Source: Hypoxylon rubiginosum (taxonomy: Eukaryota > Ascomycota > Sordariomycetes > Xylariales > Hypoxylaceae). From it: a stretch of DNA of 64,000 nucleotides. A program made the translations under genes and the position numbers. Position 1 is the first letter of the stretch. The number at the start of each line of letters is the position of its first letter. Shown piece by piece: positions 57,801 through 64,000 of this stretch. The DNA lies in the NCBI GenBank assembly GCA_902806565.1, contig CADCXA010000066.1, positions 1,116,001 to 1,180,000 of the forward strand, written 5' to 3'. The notes beneath the pieces were generated by a model. That model had not been told where the DNA came from and made no database searches. It worked only from the letters and a program-made list of their open reading frames with translations.

Positions 57801-60469
57801 TTAATAATAAATTAATATTAAATAACTAATTATAAATTATAAAAATATAATTAAATATATTTAAACCGTTTATTTTATATTATTTTTAAAAAACTAGTTA
57901 TATAATATAAAACCTTTTAAATTTAAAAATAACTAAAATTTAAATTATTAATATTACAGTTAATAAACTTATATAAAATAAATATAAAAAAAAAAACAAA
58001 GTTAAATTATTAAATATTTTTTTAAAATTTTTAAACTTTTAAATTAAAATTAATTAATAATAATTATAAAAACTTAAAAAGTTTATAAATTTTTATTAAT
58101 TATATATTTTTATCCTTATAATAAAATATAAAAGTTTTATTTTTTTTTATTTTTTTCTTAAAATATTTATTAAATTAATAAAATATATTATAAAAGTTAT
58201 ATTATTTATTTATAATATTAATATTATAAATATTTGTTTATAAAAGTTTATTACTATATAATTAAACTTTATAATATTTAGTAAAATTTAATTACTTTTT
58301 ATAATAAAAATATAAAAAATATAATAAATGGTTTTATTTTAAAAGTTACTAGTTTAAAATTTAAAATAATTATAAAAAATCTTAAAACCTAAACCGTCGC
58401 TACCTAGTTATTTTATTTCCTTTAATTTTAAACTTTTAAAAATATTTAAATTAATAAAATATATTTAAACTAATTTTATTTAATAATTAACATTATTTTA
58501 AAATATAATATAAATAATAAATATAATAAAAATTCCTTATATAAAAATTAAAAATTATTTTAAATAATATATAAACCTTTTTATATTTAATATAAATTTT
58601 AATAAACTTATATATATTTATTATATAAAAGTAAAAAAAAAAAAAATAATATATAATTATAATAAACTAGTTTTAAATAATAATAAATTTTAAAAAAACT
58701 TAGTTATATATTAAAATATAATAATATTTATATATTAAAAACAAATAAAATAATAATAATTAAAAAAAGTATTTAATATTAATTAAAACTAAAAAATATA
58801 AATAAAAAGTTTAAATAAAAAATAAAAAAACTTATAAATAAAAAAAAATATATATAAAATTTATTTTTTTTTAAATTAACGTTTTTAAAACGTGTTTAAC
58901 ACATTTTATTATAATATATTTTATTATATAAAAAACAAATAAAATAAAAAATTTTAAAGAAATAAACATATATTAAAATTATTTAAATATTTAAATTATA
59001 TATTAATATATTATTAATTCTTTTTAAATTTTATTAAAAATAATTAAATATTATTAAAATATAATAACTAAAATTAAATATAAGTATATTTTATTTTAAC
59101 TTTTATTTTAATATATTTAATATTATTAACTTTTATTTAATTTTATATTTAATATTTTTAAGCCTTAAAAAAAGGTTAAATATTTTATTAAACCTTAATA
59201 AAATAAATATTAATATAAGTTTTAATAAAAAACTTAAATTATTATTTATTATAATTAAGTTAATTAATATTAATAATAATAAAAAACTACCTTTTTTAAA
59301 AACTATAAATAAAAAAAGCAAATTATTTAACGAATTTATAAAAATAAAAGCCTTTTTATTTATTAATATAACTAAAAATAATATTAGTTTATAAAAATTA
59401 TTTTTTTAATAAAACTGTTTTTAATATAATTTATTAAAGTTTTAAAAAAAATTAAAAAATAAATTTTACTTTTATAATAATAAATTTTTATTAATTAAAA
59501 AAAAGAAAAAAAATTATAATATAAAGCGGTTTTTTATAAAAAAAATATTAAAAAATTTATTAAAAAAGTTATTAATATTATAAAAAACTTATATATATAA
59601 TTAAAAATATTTATTATTAGTAAAAACCTTAAAACATTATAATTTTATAAAACAATTATTTATATTATTTAATAAATAATTATTAAAATCTTAATTTAAA
59701 AAGTAATAATTAAAAATAATTTTTATAAAAAATTTATATAGAAAAAACAGGAAAAAATTTAAAACTAAATAATAAAAAAATAATTTTATAATTTTAAAAA
59801 ATATAAATTAACAAATCGACTTTATTTATTTAAAATTAATTTTATTATTATTATTATTATTATTTTTAATTTAATATCACTAATAAATAATTATTTTTTA
59901 TTAATTTAAAATATAAAATTATTTAGTAAATTTAATTTTTAAATAAATTTAATAAATATATATATATTTTTAAAAAAGTAAATTATAATAAATAAAAAAA
60001 TTATAATAATAATATATTAACTATTAAAATAAAAAGTAGTTATAACATTAAAAATAAAAAAAAATATTTATATATTTTAAATTTAAAAAATACTTATTTT
60101 ATTATATAATTTAATAAATTAAATAAATATTTATTATAAATATTAAAAGTTAGGTTATAATTAAATAAAAATAAAAAAAAAAACCTAAATATAATAAAAA
60201 TAAAAAAACAGGAAAATAAAAAAATAAAAAAAAAATATATAAAAAAAAAAAAATAAATTTAACCTTTTATTATATATAAATATAAATATAAGTTAATATT
60301 TTATTATTAATATAATATAAAATATTTAAAAGATATTTATAATTAAAAACTTAAATTAATATAAATAATTTATTTTTAAATTAATATATTTTATTTTTAA
60401 AAACTTAATTAATTATAAATTACTTATTTTTTAAATATAACTAGTTAAATTTTATTAAATATATTTATT

Positions 60470-61240
60470 ATTTTTAAAAACTTTAATAACTATAAACTAT
60501 TTATTTTTTAAATATATTTAACCAAGTTTAATTAAATATATTTAAATTAAAATTAAAATTTAAATACTTTTTTATAAACTTTATAAATATAATAAAAAAA
60601 AGTTTAAATTAATTAAATAATAAAAATAGTAATTACTTATTTATTTTTTAATTATAATTAATTAAACTTAATTAATTATATTTAAAATTAATTAAAAAAT
60701 TAATACTTTTTTATAAAACTTATAAACGTAATTAAAAAAATAATAAATTAATTAAATAACTAAAAATTAAATGAATAAAAATTATTTATTTTTTAATTAT
60801 ATTTAATTAAATTTAATTAATTATATTTAAAACTAATTAAAAAATTAATACCTTTTTATAAAACTTATAAACGTAATATAAAAACTATAAACTAATTAAA
60901 TAACTAAAAATTTAATTATTTATTTTATAAATATATTTAGTTAAACTTAATTAAACTTATTTAAAAATATTTTAAATATATTAAAATCTTATTTTATATA
61001 TTTATATATTTTTTAAATATATTTAATTAAATTTAATTAAATATATTTAAAAATAACAATTAAAATATATTAAAATATTTTTTTATAAATTTATATATTT
61101 TTTAAATATATTTAACTAAGCTTAATTAAACTTATTTATATTATAATTAAAAAATTAAACCATTTTTTTATAAGTTTTATAAATATAATAATTTTTAAAT
61201 ACATTTAATTAAAATTAAATAAATAATTTTAAATAATTTA
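60470..61240. repeat. Decayed tandem array inside the AT-rich block
   Basis: A recognisable segment, tttttaaatatatttaNttaa-nttaattaaNtatattta, recurs near 60508, 60646, 60789, 60927, 61010, 61090 and 61190, often followed by ttttttataaaNttataaacgtaat. Spacing varies from 80 to 145 bp. This is the ghost of a tandem repeat that has been mutated almost to pure A+T. Confidence 0.6.
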
Positions 61241-61426
61241 AATATCTTTTTATAAATTTTACTAATAATATAAACTAATTAAATATTATAAATAAATAAT
61301 TATAAAAATAATAATTAATAATATAATTTAAAATATTATAAATTTTATAAAACTTATTTAATTTTAATTAAAAAAAAAAAAGCTATATTATAAATTTATA
61401 TAATATTATATTTATTAAAATAAAAA

Positions 61427-61616
61427 CTATAATTAAAAATTAAATTTATTATATTTTTTTATATTATATATAAAACTTATATTAATTAATTAACTATATT
61501 TTAATATATATTTTTTAAAAAAAAAAGCTATAATTAAAAATTAAATTTATTATATTTTTTTATATTATATTAACACTTATATTAATTAATTAATTATATT
61601 TTAACGTATATTTAAT
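61427..61616. repeat. 101-bp direct duplication in the AT-rich block
   Basis: ctataattaaaaattaaatttattatattttttt... at 61427 is repeated at 61528 (period 101), nearly identical over about 85 bp. The high identity compared with the decayed array beside it suggests a later duplication. Confidence 0.7.
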
Positions 61617-61930
61617 AAATTTTTTATAAAATTAATTAATTTATTTTATTATAACTTAAAAAAATTAATAATTAATATAATTTAATAAAACTTATTTTAT
61701 ATAATTTTTTTATATTATTTATATTTTTATAAACCTTATTATAATAAAATTATAAAAAAAAATATTAAAAAATATAAAATAATTTTAAGTATATAATTAG
61801 TTGGTAAAATTATAATAATATTAATAAAATAAAAAAAAGTTAATAATAAAATACACGCTATAAAATAATAAAAAATCGCTAAACTATAAGTTATAAACTG
61901 TTTATAAGCTAATTAATCAGTTATAAAACC

Positions 61931-62481
61931 TCTTAGATTCCACCAATCAAGCATTACACAAGGAAAGGTACAGATAAAAAAGGGGCGAATATACGTACCG
62001 TGCGAACTCACAGTGATTATATCTCGATAACAGTGTCCTAAAACGCCACATGCAAAGAAACCAGCCTCCGATTAAGTACTAATCCATATTGCTTCCCCTT
62101 TCCATACATGGGCTTGATACATCACGGCAAATCTTCCCTCTCATTCTAGCACATCTACCTAGGCAGACAAGCCTCACTCCAAATGTACTATTAGTTGGTT
62201 AGCTGCACATTGTCTCCCATTCGAAATTTCCAGACGGGCGGAAACAATAGTTGAATTGAGATTAAGACAGAAAATACGGGCCTGCTCATAACTAATAGGT
62301 GGTGGATTCTGTAGGTGAGGTTGAAATAAAGTACCTCCCGTCTTGTGAGAGCCTCACCGGCTCGTTGTTCGTTATATATCAGTAGGCATTTTTGAGAATA
62401 TCAGGGGTCGCAGTTGCCGGTGTCCCTTCCGTTGGGTTATAGATTGACCAATCAATTTGCTTTTTTGCTTTTCACGACAGG
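61931..62481. other. Upstream region of spp1
   Basis: Normal-composition DNA resuming after the AT-rich block. It holds no open frame of note and presumably carries the spp1 promoter and leader (cttttttgcttttcacgacaggATG). No clear TATA box. Confidence 0.5.
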
Positions 62482-64000
62482 ATGACGGGGGAAGTCGCCC
62501 CTAACGAGGACGTCGAGATGGGAGGCACGGCGGAGGGACCCGGTGGCAATACTTCTGGCCACAACGGCAACGCGCATGGCCCAGTCACAAGTACACCAGA
62601 GCTCCCAGAGCAATCCAACCCCGCCCTCATCAAATCAGATATAGACGAGAAACATCAACACACTTCGCCACCATCCGCCTCCTCTGTTAAGATGAAGCCA
62701 GCAACCAAGAAGAAAGGCACTGCAGCCAAAAAGGGCCCTCGCAAGGCCAGAACTACCAAGTCAAAGGCCAGCTCTAAGAAGGATACGTCTTTGACGGGCG
62801 CTGCCGCTGGCGCTGGCGAGAATGAGGCCAGCTCGGACGACGAGACTGATAACGGACCTTACTGTATCTGCCGAGGACCAGACGATCACAGATGGATGAT
62901 AAGTTGCGACGCCTGTGAAGACTGGTTTCATGGAGAATGTGTCAAGCTTGACAAGGAGACGGGTGAGAAGCTAGTCGAGCGCTTCGTTTGTCCCAACTGC
63001 ACCGACGGCAAACAGAACTACACCAAGTACAAGAAAACTTGCTCTCTAACAGGCTGCAAGAACCCCGCCCGCATGTACACCAAGAGCCTCAAAGACAGAA
63101 GCGTTTTCTGCTGCAGCGACCACTGCGACGCCTGGTGGATCTCCATAATCAACACCTTACCCACCAAAACCGCTGCTGCAAAAGCTGCCGAGGTCCTCAC
63201 CCAGGAAGATTTCGTCGGCCTTCTTATTGCTACCGCCGAGCAGATCAACTCCGACTGGAAACTTGGTGATCAACCTTTTGGTATGTTCTTACTTGCTACC
63301 TCCCACTTCTGATTTTTGCCTTAGGTAAATGAATTAATTACCTACCATCATGCCACGTCGTCTTCCCAAGTAAACTCAAGTCCACGCTCACTCACTGACC
63401 CGCCCACGCAGGCAACATGGACGGTCTCTGGTCCAACGGCCTGCCGACCCGCCCGGGTGTCCTCAGCAACGAGGAACAGACGTTCCTGCAGAACTCGGCG
63501 GCGGAGCGCCTGGCGCTAGGCAACGAGGTAGTGCAGTATAAAAAGATGATGCAGCTCGTCGACTGGGCCAACCAGCGGCGCCAGCAGGCCATCGAGGCGG
63601 GCCGCTTCACTAAGGACAGCTGCGGGTACGACTGGCGCCTCGACACGGTGTCGGCGCGCCACCAATTCGCCGAGTTCCTCGAGACGCCCGACGGCCAGGC
63701 CGTCTTCAAGGCCGGCAAGCTCGACACCCCGCTCCCGCCACCGCCCGGCGACGCTGCCCCCGCCCCCGCCCCGGAGCCGCAAGGCGACCCGGCGATCCGC
63801 GGCATGTGCGAGAAGAAACGCTGCAAGCCGCACAACGGTTGGTATAAGCTGCTGATGAGTGCGGTTCGCGTCCTTATGAAGGAGACGGCGGCGGCGGCGG
63901 CCGACAAGCTGAACGCCGAGGACATCATGCGCCACGAGGCCGAGGCCCGCTTCGAGAGGCGCGAGCTCGAGAACAACTCGGTCGAGGTCTTGATGGGCGA
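62482..64000 (+). CDS. spp1: COMPASS (Set1C) subunit SPP1, PHD finger protein; 3' end outside window
   Basis: Reads H3K4 methylation and supports Set1-dependent H3K4 trimethylation; CXXC1/CFP1 is the animal counterpart. Exons 62482-63280 and 63412 onward, joined by a GTATGT...CGCAG intron (131 nt), phase 1. A disordered, lysine-rich N-terminus (PATKKKGTAAKKGPRKA) precedes a C4HC3 PHD finger from about residue 128: CICRGPDDHRWMISCDACED, then WFHGECV and FVCPNC. A second cysteine group typical of SPP1 follows (CSLTGCKNPAR, FCCSDHC, WWISIINTL). After the splice come GNMDGLWSNGLPTRPGVLS and a long helical segment (RLALGNEVVQYKKMMQLVDW), then a proline-rich loop and MCEKKRCKPHNGWYKLL. The stop codon is beyond base 64000. 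The GC content of exon 2 is high. Confidence 0.92.

Larger units (their letters stand above)
48395..61930. repeat. Extreme AT-rich block (RIP-type), about 13.5 kb
   Basis: G+C drops abruptly to roughly 5% by eye, with CpA and TpG almost absent. Surviving C is mostly in AC, CT or CC and surviving G in AG, GT or GG. That pattern is what repeat-induced point mutation leaves after many rounds on duplicated DNA, although this block is more AT-rich than usual. No gene, RNA gene or intact transposon feature is visible. Both edges are sharp: normal sequence ends around 48390 and resumes around 61930. It is probably a nest of dead transposons. A part of a centromere or a heterochromatic island would look the same within one window. 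Confidence 0.88.

Noticed and set aside
59133..59321. 62-codon open frame in the AT-rich block
   Set aside because: Only Leu/Ile/Lys/Asn/Phe residues dictated by base composition; not a gene.
48395..61930. AT-rich block as a nuclear copy of mitochondrial DNA
   Set aside because: No mitochondrial gene, tRNA or GC cluster is visible, and the loss of CpA/TpG points to RIP of nuclear repeats.
63392..63976. 194-codon minus-strand frame
   Set aside because: It is antisense to spp1 exon 2 in GC-rich DNA; no motif.

Overview
The window looks like nuclear DNA of a filamentous ascomycete (Pezizomycotina, probably Sordariomycetes). Protein genes carry short 50-115 nt introns with GTRNGT donors, CTNAC-type branch points and YAG acceptors. 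Lysine is made by the alpha-aminoadipate route. One 13.5 kb block is almost pure A+T, as expected after extreme repeat-induced point mutation (RIP). I have assigned family names from memory of the families; no database search was run.

Layout. (1) 1-7.2 kb is a conserved housekeeping block: the 3' part of the meiotic kleisin REC8 (+), Rab escort protein MRS6 (-), exosome subunit RRP43 (-) and a small SnoaL/NTF2-like protein (-). (2) 7.2-17.4 kb is a 10 kb accessory region without an intact gene. It holds nested satellites (180, 40 and 47 bp units), inverted repeats, a SNF2-helicase relic, a duplicated coding-like module and short open stretches with stops. (3) 17.4-30.3 kb carries an FRE-type metalloreductase (+), six-exon homoaconitase (-), an orphan secreted-protein-like exon (-), a six-cysteine small secreted protein (-), a four-exon conserved hypothetical (-) and a secreted single-cysteine protein (+). 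(4) 30.8-43.3 kb has an F-box protein interrupted by one TAG and a giant 3078-residue, five-exon DUF3638/DUF3645 protein with helicase-like motifs I and II. (5) 44.3-48.1 kb is a gene graveyard: a fungal kinase broken by small tandem duplications and a homopolymer slip, a two-exon minus-strand gene with a single amber codon, and a second kinase relic. (6) 48.4-61.9 kb is the AT-rich block, which has no genes and a decayed tandem array at its right end. (7) 62.5 kb to the edge holds the COMPASS subunit SPP1 (+), with conserved sequence resuming abruptly.

The housekeeping genes (cohesion, prenylation, RNA decay, lysine synthesis, histone methylation) show no operon logic. The accessory genes (metalloreductase, secreted proteins, F-box, giant ATPase-like protein, kinases) cluster between the satellite-rich region and the AT-rich block, which is the usual 'two-speed' fungal arrangement. 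The most interesting items are the giant protein with a frame-preserving intron inside its ATP-binding loop, the one-amber two-exon gene, the 11-bp duplication inside a kinase catalytic loop, and the satellite array built on a conserved palindrome.
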